From Ophiosphaerella korrae (Eukaryota > Ascomycota > Dothideomycetes > Pleosporales > Phaeosphaeriaceae): 64,000 nucleotides of DNA. The notes below the pieces were generated by a model. That model was not told where the DNA came from, searched no databases, and saw only the letters and a list, made by a program, of their open reading frames with translations. Shown one piece after another: positions 45,087 to 55,436 of the stretch. How positions within the stretch are numbered: the stretch's first letter is position 1; every line of letters begins with the position of its first letter. The stretch covers positions 124,001 through 188,000 of the forward strand of contig JALNQF010000027.1 of NCBI GenBank assembly GCA_028456385.1, in the 5' to 3' direction. A program made the translations under genes and the position numbers.

Positions 45087-48000
45087 ATGAGTGTCAGCGT
45101 AGAGCAGCCGCTGCACTTCAGCCAGCAACCTTCGTCGCCACCCTTCTCGAGCCCACCACACTCTCCAAATCATCTTCTCCACACACAGGCCCCGGCTGAT
45201 ATCGACATGAGCTCCTCCATTGCCACACTAGCCTCGGCGGGCCAACGGCACGACCGGGACGCAGACATGCACGACAGCGAAGTGCTGCCGACTGCCCAGG
45301 CGGAGGAGCCGCCCATTCCTCCTCGCGATCACGAGTCTGCCGCCAACGCCGTCGCAGTGGAAGTGGCTGCCGTGGATGAAGACGCCATGGACACCACGCC
45401 TGACGCCGACGCGACTCCGGTACTACCAAATGGCCATGTGGATCCTCTCGCCGCTACCACGCCCACATCGCCTCCAATGGATAGTGCGACGACGGCCGAA
45501 GAGCCAGCCAGCCATGACCAAATACCGCCAGAAGCTCCCCCAGCAGATGTAGTACGTGAAACCAGCACCTTTGGAGTGATGCGATATGCTGACCCAAGGC
45601 AGACACCAGCCCAGACAGACGACACATCCTCTCCATACCCTCCACCACCGCCCGTCGCCCCAGCCTTGCATCCTCCCCCTCCCCCCCCCCCTCCTCCAGT
45701 CGAACCCGTTCGCTCCGACTCCGACTCCTCTGACGACGACGATGGCCTGCAGCCATGGCGCCCAATCGAGGAGGATACCTCGTCACCAGACGAAGCTGAG
45801 CTGAAGGCGATTGAGGGGTCGACAGAACACAGTGCTCTTGACCACGAATATTGGGAAAGCAAGGCATTCCTTCCACTGGAGGAGCCAGAATACACTGCAG
45901 GCGAAACGGGACGCATCAACTGGATCATCGATGCCTACAACGGCACGCGAGAGAATCCGAATCGCGAACTTGTCATGAAATCAGACATCGTCACTGTTGG
46001 CGGACATCAGTGGCAGATCAAGTTCTATCCTAAGGGGAACGGTTCAGAACATCTTAGCGTGTATCTCGAGTGTCTGAGCGTAATGGATCCGACAAAGAAG
46101 GACGATAATGACGGTGGCAACAAACCCGCTGAAGCACACAATGCACCCAAAGAAGAAAGCAAAGACCAGGACAAGATGGAGACCAGTGAGCACACACCAG
46201 AAATTGCATCAACCACCCTGGAAACCTGTGCCGAACCTCAACACGCTCCTTTACCACTTCTGGGGTCCAAGACTGTGCCTAAGCGCAAGAGCGTGGCAGC
46301 ACAGGTGAGTGTTGTACTGTTCAATCCTACAGAACCTCGCGAAAACTACTCCAAGACCGCTCTGCATCGTTTCTGCAGTAGCTCACCCGACTGGGGATGG
46401 ACGCGATTCTATGGACCATACTACGATATTGCCACCCGATTGCGAGGCCATCGGTCTGCGCTGTTACGAGACGACAAGCTAGCATTCACTGCCTATATTC
46501 GCATCGTCAATGACGAGACTAATTGCCTGTGGGAGCATCATAGCCGGGACAACCCTTGGGACAGCTTTGCCATGGCAGGACTACAATCGCTCGCCCTGGC
46601 TGAAGATGCTAACGCTCCCGGCGGTAACATGATCTCCGCAGTTGCGTCGTGGATGCTCTTCAAACCTTTCCGAAAAATGTTATACAGTATCACGGTGCCC
46701 GACGCAGATGAGGAACCCTTCGTCCAACCAAAACCGCTTATTGCCGCACTACAAAAGGTTTTGTACATGCTTCGGACACAAGTAGACCCTGGGGCTGGTG
46801 CCATTCCTTTGGAAGATCTGCTGGATGCTCTGGAGTGGTATGGTATTCAAGAACGCTTCGACAAACTCGACGTCATTGAGGTGTGGGAGATTTTGCGTTC
46901 GAAGCTCGAGGAAGAGCTGCAGAACACTACCCAAGCTGAAGCACTTCAGTCTCTTTTCGGAACAAAGCGCGACTATTGTACTTGGGTCCCCTCCTACCGT
47001 GTACCAGTGGTCGGTATGGAGACTATGCAAGCAGCAGTTAATGAGTCGACGAATTTCTTAGCTCCCAGCCAGCCCCTACCACAGCTCCTGACCATTGAGC
47101 TTGACCGGCAGTTGTTCGACTCCAAGACACGCTCATATGTCAAGGTCTTGAATAAGGTCACCTTGGACGAAAAGCTAAGTGTGAATAACACCAGTTATAC
47201 TCTGTATGGTTTCGTTGTTCACAAGCAGAGTCTCGAATCCTACGCGTACCATCCCGTCATCCGACCTGAGGGGCCCGGAACTCGATGGTACAGCTACTCA
47301 GACAGCAAGGAAGAGAATCAAGTCAAGTGCCTCACTCAAAAACAAGCAATTCAAAATCATGAGGGAAGGCCTGGAAAAGCCCAGATCTTTGGTAATGACG
47401 CGACTGCGTACATCGCCATGTACATTCGCGATGATGTCGCGCAAGAGGCATTTATATCTGATGCCGACTCTGAATCATGGGCCGTTCCTGAATGGATACA
47501 TGCAGAGGTGGAGAAAGAGAAAGCTTCGCTCGTCCCACCGCACATGCATCCCCCGCCGGCAGTAACACCCGCGACCGACGACATTGCGGAGATGAAACCT
47601 GCGGTGGACGCGAAGGAAACGCCAAACCTTCTTGACTTCCAAGTCATTGATTCTCGGATATTTAAAGCGCACGAAGGTCCTGGTTTCTTCAATGCATATG
47701 ACCCGAAGTGGAAAACGGACAAGCCGGAACACGTCTACAATGTGCAACTTGCAAGCGATTCTTCAAGCGCTACAATAGCTGAAACACTAGCAGCACTGTT
47801 TCCAGATGTGCAAGATCGTCGACAGGTGCTATTCTGGTTCCTCGATCCAATCAGCGGGTCTCTAGGTCGACCACGACTACTAGATGCTGGCAGGACCTCT
47901 TACGCTAGATCTGGCCATGATCACTATGCTAATAACAAGGAGTGGAAGCTTTCCGACTCCCCGTTTCCCTGTCATCGTATCTGGGTCCATATTCTTGACT

Positions 48001-49355
48001 TTGCCGAGCTGCCTGAGGTACCCAAGCCGAACGAGAAGCTCCCTAAGCCAGAAGAAGCTCCTCCAGTGCCACCATCAGTAGTCGAGATGCAAGCAGAAAC
48101 AATTCAGGTTGATCCAGAGCAGCCAGTTCCTCCACCGGAAATACCTACACAGGATACTCCGATGAGTGAGCCCGATGGCTCGGCAATTCTTCCAGTAGAA
48201 CCCCCGGCACCTCAAGCTGATACTCACACTCTTCTCACAACTTCCTCACCACCACCACCACCACCACCACTACTACTACCCGAAGAGATCACCACCGATA
48301 CACCAATGGTAGAAGTTGAGTCGGCCGACATACCCGATCCTCCCGTGGTTGATGTGGTTGTGCCAGAGGAACGCGTAGTACCAGGTGATACCGAGATGGG
48401 TGGCACACAAGAAGACCTACCACTTCCACCTCCACCTCCGCCGCCCATCGACATTCCGGTCGAACCTGCTCAGCCACCTCCGCCCGAGCGAGCTCGCACT
48501 CCTGACCCACCGCCAGAGGAGATTTATTTCCTCTTGAAACTATGGAACGCAGAGAAGCAGGTACTCGAATCCCGCGGCTCACACTTCTGTCTAAAGTCCA
48601 CCAGGGTCGACGAAAAAGTCGTAACCCTCCTCGGCCACCCCCTAGAAGACAAGCGCAAAATCGAGCTCTGGGAGGAAGAAGAACTAGTAAACACCCGCCC
48701 CATCAAACACCGCCGCTCCTTTGCTCAACTCGACCTCCCCAACGGCACCATCATAATCGCATCCCTCCCCACCTCCCCCGAACTCCGCTCCACCCTCGCC
48801 TCTGCCGCCAAATTCGCTGACCCTCAACCCTACCTCGCTTTCCGCGCCCTCGCACGCAACTTCCCCCACAAACTCACCGGTCACTTTACCCACAGCTATT
48901 TCTCCCGCGAGTTCTACAAGGGCGATATCAAAAATGGCCTTCGCCACGGCCACGGCACCCTCACGTCCCACTCCGGCACCACCTACACCGGCGCCTTCCG
49001 CCTCGCTTCCCGCCACGGCCACGGCCTATTAGTCTTCCAGAACGGCGACACCTACGACGGCGACTGGGCCGACAACACCCAACACGGCTCTGGCACCTTT
49101 GTCGAGGCCGCAACCGGCAATACGTATGTTGGTGGCTGGAAATGCGACAAGCGGTTTGGCGAGGGCGTGACGCATTGGAAGAATGCGCAGGAGGCGGAGC
49201 GTCTTTGTAGGATTTGCTGGGATGGCGAGGCCGAGGCGGCGTTTTATGATTGTGGACATGTCCTGGCTTGTTTGGGGTGTGCGAAGGAGGTGCAGGTTTG
49301 TCCGCTCTGTAGGAAGAGGGTGTTGGGCGCGGTCAAGTTGTTTTATGTGGCGTGA
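45087..49355 (+). CDS. large MATH-MORN-RING protein, probable E3 ubiquitin ligase
   Basis: Single-exon frame of 1422 aa. The N-terminal 240 residues are acidic and Pro-rich. A MATH-like (TRAF-homology) segment starts near residue 255 (DHEYWESKAFLPL, NWIIDAYNG, HQWQIKFYPKGN, LSVYLECLS) and finishes near 490 after a charged insert (DWGWTRFYGPYYDI, LAFTAYIRI). The middle contains long Pro/Glu-rich linkers. Close to the C-terminus are MORN repeats (YKGDIKNGLRHGHGTL, YTGAFRLASRHGHGLL, YDGDWADNTQHGSGTF, YVGGWKCDKRFGEG). The last 45 residues form a C3HC4 RING finger (CRICWDG, DCGHVLACLGCA, CPLCRKR). MATH would select substrate, MORN may bind membrane or protein, and RING recruits E2. Function is inferred from domains. 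Confidence 0.85.
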   Translation: MSVSVEQPLHFSQQPSSPPFSSPPHSPNHLLHTQAPADIDMSSSIATLASAGQRHDRDADMHDSEVLPTAQAEEPPIPPRDHESAANAVAVEVAAVDEDAMDTTPDADATPVLPNGHVDPLAATTPTSPPMDSATTAEEPASHDQIPPEAPPADVVRETSTFGVMRYADPRQTPAQTDDTSSPYPPPPPVAPALHPPPPPPPPPVEPVRSDSDSSDDDDGLQPWRPIEEDTSSPDEAELKAIEGSTEHSALDHEYWESKAFLPLEEPEYTAGETGRINWIIDAYNGTRENPNRELVMKSDIVTVGGHQWQIKFYPKGNGSEHLSVYLECLSVMDPTKKDDNDGGNKPAEAHNAPKEESKDQDKMETSEHTPEIASTTLETCAEPQHAPLPLLGSKTVPKRKSVAAQVSVVLFNPTEPRENYSKTALHRFCSSSPDWGWTRFYGPYYDIATRLRGHRSALLRDDKLAFTAYIRIVNDETNCLWEHHSRDNPWDSFAMAGLQSLALAEDANAPGGNMISAVASWMLFKPFRKMLYSITVPDADEEPFVQPKPLIAALQKVLYMLRTQVDPGAGAIPLEDLLDALEWYGIQERFDKLDVIEVWEILRSKLEEELQNTTQAEALQSLFGTKRDYCTWVPSYRVPVVGMETMQAAVNESTNFLAPSQPLPQLLTIELDRQLFDSKTRSYVKVLNKVTLDEKLSVNNTSYTLYGFVVHKQSLESYAYHPVIRPEGPGTRWYSYSDSKEENQVKCLTQKQAIQNHEGRPGKAQIFGNDATAYIAMYIRDDVAQEAFISDADSESWAVPEWIHAEVEKEKASLVPPHMHPPPAVTPATDDIAEMKPAVDAKETPNLLDFQVIDSRIFKAHEGPGFFNAYDPKWKTDKPEHVYNVQLASDSSSATIAETLAALFPDVQDRRQVLFWFLDPISGSLGRPRLLDAGRTSYARSGHDHYANNKEWKLSDSPFPCHRIWVHILDFAELPEVPKPNEKLPKPEEAPPVPPSVVEMQAETIQVDPEQPVPPPEIPTQDTPMSEPDGSAILPVEPPAPQADTHTLLTTSSPPPPPPPLLLPEEITTDTPMVEVESADIPDPPVVDVVVPEERVVPGDTEMGGTQEDLPLPPPPPPPIDIPVEPAQPPPPERARTPDPPPEEIYFLLKLWNAEKQVLESRGSHFCLKSTRVDEKVVTLLGHPLEDKRKIELWEEEELVNTRPIKHRRSFAQLDLPNGTIIIASLPTSPELRSTLASAAKFADPQPYLAFRALARNFPHKLTGHFTHSYFSREFYKGDIKNGLRHGHGTLTSHSGTTYTGAFRLASRHGHGLLVFQNGDTYDGDWADNTQHGSGTFVEAATGNTYVGGWKCDKRFGEGVTHWKNAQEAERLCRICWDGEAEAAFYDCGHVLACLGCAKEVQVCPLCRKRVLGAVKLFYVA

Positions 49356-49723
49356 TTTGGAGGGGGAAGGGTAAGGTGGTGGTATTGGGTTTGGGGCATG
49401 GTGAGGCGTTTACGTACGGGTTGGATCTATCGTGGGGTTTATGGTTTCCATTTTGCTACGGCGGGAGCGAGGGAGATTGGGTGGGTTTATATGGTGCCTT
49501 TAGCGTGGTTGGATTTGGAGGCATTTTTGTGGGGTAGATTGTGTGATAGTAATGAGAGATTGGATGTTTGATTTAGTCTGATACTTTGATTGTTTTTTGG
49601 GCGTGGACTTGTTGGGGTGCAGTGAGTTGTGGTGACAGAAAGGCTGGCTGTGGGAAAGTCCAGCAGTGGGAATCAGCTGGGACCCCAAAACTCAGTTGAC
49701 CCCAGCCGAACTCAGTCTTACTG
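49356..49723. other. 3' flank of the MATH-MORN-RING gene
   Basis: About 370 bp, G/T-rich on the + strand, presumably the 3' UTR and downstream region. No gene or repeat is recognised before the first inverted-repeat element. Confidence 0.4.
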
Positions 49724-49839
49724 TACTGCAACTCTTAGCGTGGAAAAGCTGTTATCAGGAATTACAATCTATCCAATTGCACATGAGCAGCCGCATCGAT
49801 TCTGCCTTGGAGCGACTCTTCCACGCTAAAGTTGCAGTG
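49724..49839 (+). mobile_element. MITE-like element, copy A (full length)
   Basis: Starts TACTGCAACTCTTAGCGTGGA and ends TCCACGCTAAAGTTGCAGTG, which is its inverted repeat of about 20 bp. The interior includes GGAATTACAATC and CCGCATCGATTCTGCCTTGGAGCG in parts. It is a short, non-coding, terminal-inverted-repeat element. Confidence 0.75.
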
Positions 49840-49859
49840 CAAGTCCGATACGCCACAGA

Positions 49860-49935
49860 ATTATGATCCGATTGCATGTTGAGCTGCCGCATCGATTCTG
49901 CCTTGGAGCGACTCTTCTACGCTAAAGTTGCAGTG
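49860..49935 (+). mobile_element. MITE-like element, copy B (right half only)
   Basis: Begins inside the element at the ATTATGATCC interior motif and ends TCTACGCTAAAGTTGCAGTG. The left terminal repeat is absent, so it is a truncated copy directly following copy A. Confidence 0.65.
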
Positions 49936-50410
49936 CAAGTCAAGTCATTTGCCGCCGACTCCAGTGCACCAGCACAGGTGTACTGGCGCTAGGTACGCCA
50001 CCCAATTTAACACCCCTACAAATGCTAAATTGACCCTACCTATACCGTTTTAAGGGTGTACAGGAGTTGTAAATTGTGCTGCACCTCTAGACCAGCAGCA
50101 CACTCCCTCAACACTCCAGTACAGTCACGTGACTGGTTTTTTTTCATCGTGACTAACTATTTATCGTCCTATAGCTTATATCTTGAATATTTCTAAAGTC
50201 ACGTGACTAGGATTGCACTGGACCTAGATGGTTACCAAACACGACCCTCAATTCTGTCCAAAATTAAGCTCACGCTAAGGGACGGCCTCGGCTATAAACT
50301 CGGTACTACTACCTGCGTGCTGGAGGTGCACTGGAGGTTGCACTGGCCTCGTCCGCACGCGCGCACCAAACAGGGCCTAAGTGCATGTCTGCGGCAAATG
50401 GCTTGACTTG

Positions 50411-50524
50411 CACTGCAACTTTAGCGTAGAGGAACCGTTACAAAGGGAATTATGATCCAATTATATGTTGAGCTACTGTATCGATTCTGCCCTGGAGCGA
50501 CTCTTCTACGCTAAAGTTGCAGTG
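50411..50524 (+). mobile_element. MITE-like element, copy C (full, 114 bp)
   Basis: Begins CACTGCAACTTTAGCGTAGA and ends TCTACGCTAAAGTTGCAGTG: perfect 20-bp terminal inverted repeats. The interior motif GGGAATTATGATCCAATTAT matches copies A, B and D. No target-site duplication is obvious. Confidence 0.85.
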
Positions 50525-50584
50525 AAGTGCATCATCAATGGACCCGCGCTACGTCGTGTACTTGGACCCACGCAGGCGTGCTTG

Positions 50585-50698
50585 CACTGCAACTTTAGCG
50601 TAAAGGAGCCGTTACAAAGGGAATTATAATCCAATTATATATTGAGCTGCCGCATCGATTCTACCTTGGAGTAACTCTTCCACACTAAAGTCGCAGTG
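50585..50698 (+). mobile_element. MITE-like element, copy D (full, 114 bp)
   Basis: Begins CACTGCAACTTTAGCGTAAA and ends CACACTAAAGTCGCAGTG, with a few mismatches between the ends. It has the same length as copy C and the same interior motif (GGGAATTATAATCCAATTAT). Confidence 0.8.
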
Positions 50699-50777
50699 CA
50701 TTCCCGCACCCCCACACATTACTCTGTCGTGACTTAGACTACGGTCTCCATGCATATCATAGCACTTGCATAACCTG

Positions 50778-50822
50778 CACTGCAACTTTAGCGTGGAAGG
50801 GTCGCTCCAAGGCAGAATCAAT
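50778..50822 (-). mobile_element. MITE-like element, copy E (end fragment, reverse orientation)
   Basis: CACTGCAACTTTAGCGTGGA followed by the reverse complement of the family's right-interior GCCTTGGAGCGAC. It is a one-ended remnant. Confidence 0.6.
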
Positions 50823-51255
50823 TAGGCCTCTCTGCCTTGCGAGTGTAACAAACATCCTTAATAAGCCCGATGTATTCGTAATGCTAGTCTAGAGTGTGGC
50901 CAGTGCGCTACACCAGCGCATAGAGGGCCCTGTGCCTGCGGGAAGGATCCCGCAAGTATTATTTTACATATTAGAGCCTACGCTTGAAATACTACTGTTA
51001 TCCCTTCGCTGTCACCTGTAGCCTACGGCAAGTACTATTGCCTTCCAGCTACCACTTAACAACGAGTGTGCGGACGCCCATCTAAATTGCTTCTAGATCC
51101 TATTTAGACCAAGCACTGTATCTAAACAGCATATGTTGTACACTTATGTAATTGCAAACTAGTCTTATTAACCTCTACTACCTACTATTTGTAACTTCTT
51201 ATCAAAGATTGAAAGCCTTACTCTCTAGGAGATTTAATTTAATTGTACTATAACT
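50823..51255. other. AT-rich spacer inside the MITE island
   Basis: About 430 bp with no gene and no clear element copy. It is probably neutral DNA, possibly older decayed repeats. Confidence 0.35.
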
Positions 51256-51339
51256 CCCAACTTAAAAGAACTATTCCAAAAGGAATTATGGTCTAATTAG
51301 CTGCATGTGTCCTGCCTTGGAGCGACTCTTCCACGCTAA
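51256..51339 (+). mobile_element. MITE-like element, copy F (decayed)
   Basis: The interior AAGGAATTATGGTCTAATTA and right end TCCACGCTAAAGTTGCAGTG are preserved. The left end (CTTAAAAGAACTATTCC) is strongly diverged. Confidence 0.6.
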
Positions 51340-52002
51340 AGTTGCAGTGCAAAGTACTAGGCATCCAAAGATTCGGTGGTCGCAACTCACCGCACGGGCC
51401 AAGATGCCTGACCGGTGACCGTGGCAGATATCCACGCAGCATAGGCACGTCGGTTCACATCTTTGTAGCGTAAAGTATGAAATTCACCAATTACGGACTC
51501 GCGATTTGCTGATCTCGGCCGTTTAATAGATCAAAAACCGAGTTTACGCCACAGGGATGCGACCCGACGTGCCTATACTGTATACCTTTAGCGCGAAAGA
51601 GACGTTGAAGTTGAGCAATTTTGACCGGTATGCGGTGCGAACACCTAGTCGTATTAGCTTCCTCTACCTTACCACTACATGCATCTTGGGCCGGTAGAAT
51701 TCTTCTAACGTAGGTGAGGACTGGCCTCATAAGTAGCTCACCGGTTTCTGACCGGTTATCTTGGCAAAGTACCCCTCTGCTGGTACGCAGACCTCACACA
51801 AATGGCAAAAAATACAAGTATCAAAAGAAATTTACCTCCCATTTAGATCTGCATTCCCATACAACTCGACTCGTTGAAGGGGCTTTCACGACCAAGTCTA
51901 GCGACCGTGAAGTTGTGAAATTTTCACTGATGAATAGTATTAGCCAAATGGGTACACCGAGTTCGCGTCTAGCTATAACAAATTAAATAGGTTACAGTCT
52001 AT
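51340..52002. other. spacer between the MITE island and the small ankyrin gene
   Basis: No convincing gene. A GTAGCGTAAAG fragment near 51463 and TTTAGCGCGAAAGAGACG near 51588 weakly recall the element's terminal repeat and may be very old copies. Confidence 0.35.
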
Positions 52003-52902
52003 CTACAAAGCATCTCTAGGACGGCTAGGTTCGTGCTTCTGCAGCAGACGTATGATTCTAGGGTTTCCCTTCTCTGCAGCCGGCGCTTTTACTGTGGTCC
52101 GGTCACCGTCCAGTAAGTCCTGCCTCGCGCCGCGGCGTAGAAGGAATTCAACCATGGCCTCTTGATTGTGCCGCATTGCGACATGGATGGCAGAGCCTAT
52201 AACGTCCAGATCACGGTCAGACAGGTTCCAGCGGAGAACCTTGTTCACATCAGCGCCCGACTCAAGCAGGAGCTCTGCGGCATCGATGCAACCCTCCTCT
52301 GCAGCGCCCTGTAAGGCTATTGGTCCTTGCACGGCTGCGCCGTGGTCGAGAAGCAACTGCATGATGACTGTCGACCCGAACGAAGCGGCCTTGTTGAGTA
52401 AGGATATGATTGGAAATGAATATTCGTTGTTTGGGTCTGCACCCTTGGCGAGTAGAAAGCGTATAAGGTCAAGCTTGTGGTAGGTAATGGCTATGCCGAG
52501 CGGCGACCCCATTCGTTCTACCTCGTGATCGAGCGCAAGGCCAAAGTCTACAAGTGCTTGCATTACGTCGGGCGCACCTCCAGCAGCAGCGGGATATACA
52601 ACGTAGTTGGATATTGCTGCAGAACGCTATTCCTAAGGGATACTGTCGAAGGGAGGGAGGACGATCGGGTCCCAGGGACTCGAAGAACCCTGCTAGTGAC
52701 CCCTAGGGAGGCTGGCCATAAGGTGGCGAAGACTGTTAGTATAGCCAGCGTAGGCAGCCGTGCCCATTGCCGTCTTCATTGGCGGATTGGTTTCTTTGAT
52801 ATTGGAGATGGCCAGCACCCGAGAGGTACAGGCCTTAACGTCTGCTAAGGGGCCCTGCTTGCACACTTGGAGCAATGCTCGGCCGGTATTTAGCGCAGAC
52901 AT
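52003..52902 (-). CDS. small ankyrin-repeat protein
   Basis: Predicted CDS is complement(52003..52616, 52701..52902), 271 aa, with one 84-nt phase-1 intron (donor GTCACT, not the most common form, so the junction is tentative). Five or so ankyrin units are visible: TAMGTAAYAGYTNSLRHLM, PAAAGGAPDVMQALVDFG, SPLGIAITYHKLDLIRFLL, ALQGAAEEGCIDAAELLLESG and SAIHVAMRHNQEAMVEFLLRRG, then a short C-terminal tail. There is no signal or membrane segment. The gene stands alone beside the MITE island and a (GT)12 microsatellite abuts its start codon. A protein-binding role is all that can be inferred. It could be part of a once larger ankyrin gene. Confidence 0.6.
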
Positions 52903-52904
52903 AG

Positions 52905-52928
52905 GTGTGTGTGTGTGTGTGTGTGTGT
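52905..52928. repeat. (GT)12 microsatellite
   Basis: Perfect dinucleotide run two bases upstream of the ankyrin gene's start codon (in its 5' leader on the - strand). It is a probable site of length variation. Confidence 0.9.
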
Positions 52929-53680
52929 ACCTGCTGCTGTAGAGATAAAGTAATGTGCAGATTGTGCGGTAAGGTTAGACACAGTAGTGCATGAGGTGGG
53001 GTGTCGCTAGCAGTAAGACTTTGCGATAGGGCGATCAGTAATACCTATGCGGCGAGGACGCTATGTTAGCATATGTGGCAACAACACCGTGCTGACGCTA
53101 TACCGCGAGTTTTTAGCTAGAAATTTTGGGTGAGACTGTGCTGATTAGGTATTACCTGGTGTATGCGGCGTATATGGCGCGACGCTTGAGGATCACGTAT
53201 CTAGAAAGGTATGTATACAGTAGCCTATCTACTGCTCGGATTTTTGTTAGTTGCCATTTCAGATACTGTACTCTTTCTAAGTAAAAAAAACTTATCTATT
53301 AAACTACAGCTATGCTGTTCTCTCATATAAGCTCATTTAAGATGGTAGAATTTAAATGTTTGTAATGTTCCTGGCCGCCAGACAGTCTACACTAAAAGAA
53401 TTTAGGTTAAGAGCATTACAATGAGGTATTGATACATAATTCCAAGGTTCAAATGTTCAACCCCGCTGATGAAGATTCCTTTCTGCCTGAGTCTGCCCCC
53501 ATCACGCTCGCAGTTTCAAAGTAATACGACCTATCAACTCTGTGAACTCATCTATATTTGACGGAAGGATCGCGAAATTGTATCCGAATATAGTGTATAC
53601 GAAATAGTGAAGTTAGCTGCAGTCTCGTGCAACTTCGTTCCAACCATTTGCCTAGGTATATTGATGCCCTCAAGGTGAAT
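52929..53680. other. spacer upstream of the small ankyrin gene
   Basis: About 750 bp with no recognisable gene or element copy. Composition is AT-leaning. Confidence 0.4.
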
Positions 53681-55436
53681 TCATTGCGCATTTTGGGTCC
53701 TCTTCTCCTTCCGTGCGGACTTGAGCTTTCCAATCAATACTCCCAGCTCTCGATAGATATATCCCAATATCGGGGGAATCCAAATTGTGACTGCAACAAC
53801 CTGTCCAAATGACCAGTTCTTACGGTCCGTCATCTTCAGAGAAGTAGAGATTGATAATAGTGATAGCTGCATGCCTATTCCTGCAAGAAAACATACCGTT
53901 GCTAGCACATACAAAATCTTGTTGATGGTGAACAATCGGTTTCGTCGGGTCTCGCTCGGTTGAATGGGAGTGGACTCCTTTGACTGCGAGCCATTTTCCA
54001 CAGAATAATACCCAGGCCGTCCAATCCTGTGCCATTTCTCTGGGACCCTGTTACCAAACATCTTCTCTCCTAAGATTGCTAGGAAGCACACTGTCGAAAA
54101 GGTCCAGATGATTGGTGTCAGGACTCGAAGCTTTTGCGACTCAGTAACAATGGCCCCACGAGCGAGTTTGAAATTAGATGGGCATGCTGCAAGCGCTGAG
54201 TATCCACCGCAAGCATCGAGTGAAGATAGCTTGTAGTAAAACTGTCGATAAGCATTACCCTGTCGAGAAGGGTTCCTTAAATTATCATTGATTGAAACAA
54301 TGCTCGTATATAGAGTCCAGTATACTAGTGATGAGAGAACCCAACATAGAGTAGTCAGGATTATGACGCCTAGTCCCGTTCTATTGCAGCTGTACAGCAG
54401 AACCAGTGTAAAGACGACCGGCAAGATGCCATTTGTCGCTAGAGGGATAAGCATGAATGTTATCAGCATATTAGAGTCAAATATGCCATAGGTAAGTGCT
54501 GCGATTTGAATGGTTCCGCTGAAGTAGCATTGCGTTGCGTGGAAATCCTGGAGTAAATCTTCAAATCTCTCCTGTCGGCATGGCAAATTTCTCTTATCTT
54601 TGGGCTTCCTCTTGTCTGAAGGTTCAGTCGAGGTGCCATTTGGATGATCTGTAATCGGTTTCGAGTTGCGTTTGCTGGTTTCGGCGGACCTAATCGACTT
54701 CTTTGAAGCTGATCCTCGTCTCGATGAGAGCAAGGTGAAGAGGAACCATAAAATCACAACAATTATACATTGCATGATGTATGAAGCAAATACCTTTTTT
54801 CTTTTAGATTGGCGTCAATAAATACGAAAATGCTCTACTTACTCCAATTCCAACCACGTCTGCATCTGCAAAAGGCAAAGATCTTTCCCCAGAGTTACAG
54901 AGTGCTTTCATACAGTCGTGCAATCCATTCATATTCGGCGTCGTATTATTCTTCAGCAAATTAACTCCAGAGCATCGATAGTTGCAGAATTCTGGATCTC
55001 TAGAATTACGACAAGTTGCTGTCAGACAATCGGTAACTGTCAAGGTGATGCTCCGTAAATCATCATCCTTTATGCCTTCAGGGACGTATTGGCCAACTTT
55101 GGACAAAGTCTCCGGCTCGAGCGCACCCTGGTTGCGATAATGGGCTATGTTCGGAACATTGGCACAGGCAACGTATTGACGAGTTGGAGCCATCCCATTG
55201 CCGTCGAAATCACCGTCCTCGAGGAAAGAGCCAAAGATCTTTTGGGAGGCAGGTACAGGGCCGTACAGGCAGTCATTATAATGGTCGTTGCCACGTCCAT
55301 CGCTGAAAATGTGCGGATCGTAGTTGAAGACATCGCGACATGTTTGGGTTTTCTGGTCCGAGGGATAGCAACAATTAAGAGATGAATTTTGGCCAATGTT
55401 GTTACAGAAAATAGGGTTCTCGCGTTGCGTAGTCAT
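53681..55436 (-). CDS. fungal multi-pass membrane protein with Cys-rich N-terminal domain, function unknown
   Basis: Predicted CDS is complement(53681..54793, 54843..55436), 568 aa, with one 49-nt phase-0 intron. The first 190 residues contain about 14 Cys (CC, CRD, CLTATC, CNYRC and others) and several Asn-x-Ser/Thr sites, typical of an extracellular domain. No signal peptide starts the protein, so an upstream exon may be missing or the first membrane helix acts as anchor. A hydrophobic helix follows the splice (YIMQCIIVVILWFLFTLL), then a charged cytosolic loop with KRKPKDKR. About five more membrane spans follow (LITFMLIPLATNGILPVVFTL, VIILTTLCWVLSSLVYW, LTPIIWTFSTVCFLAIL, ILYVLATVCFLAGIG and VVAVTIWIPPILGYIY, shown only in part). 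I do not recognise the family. A plasma-membrane sensor or cell-wall function is possible. Confidence 0.7.

Noticed and set aside
49724..51339. CRISPR-like array
   Set aside because: Repeats are inverted-repeat elements of 114 bp with uneven spacing in a eukaryotic genome; there are no spacers of constant length and no cas genes.
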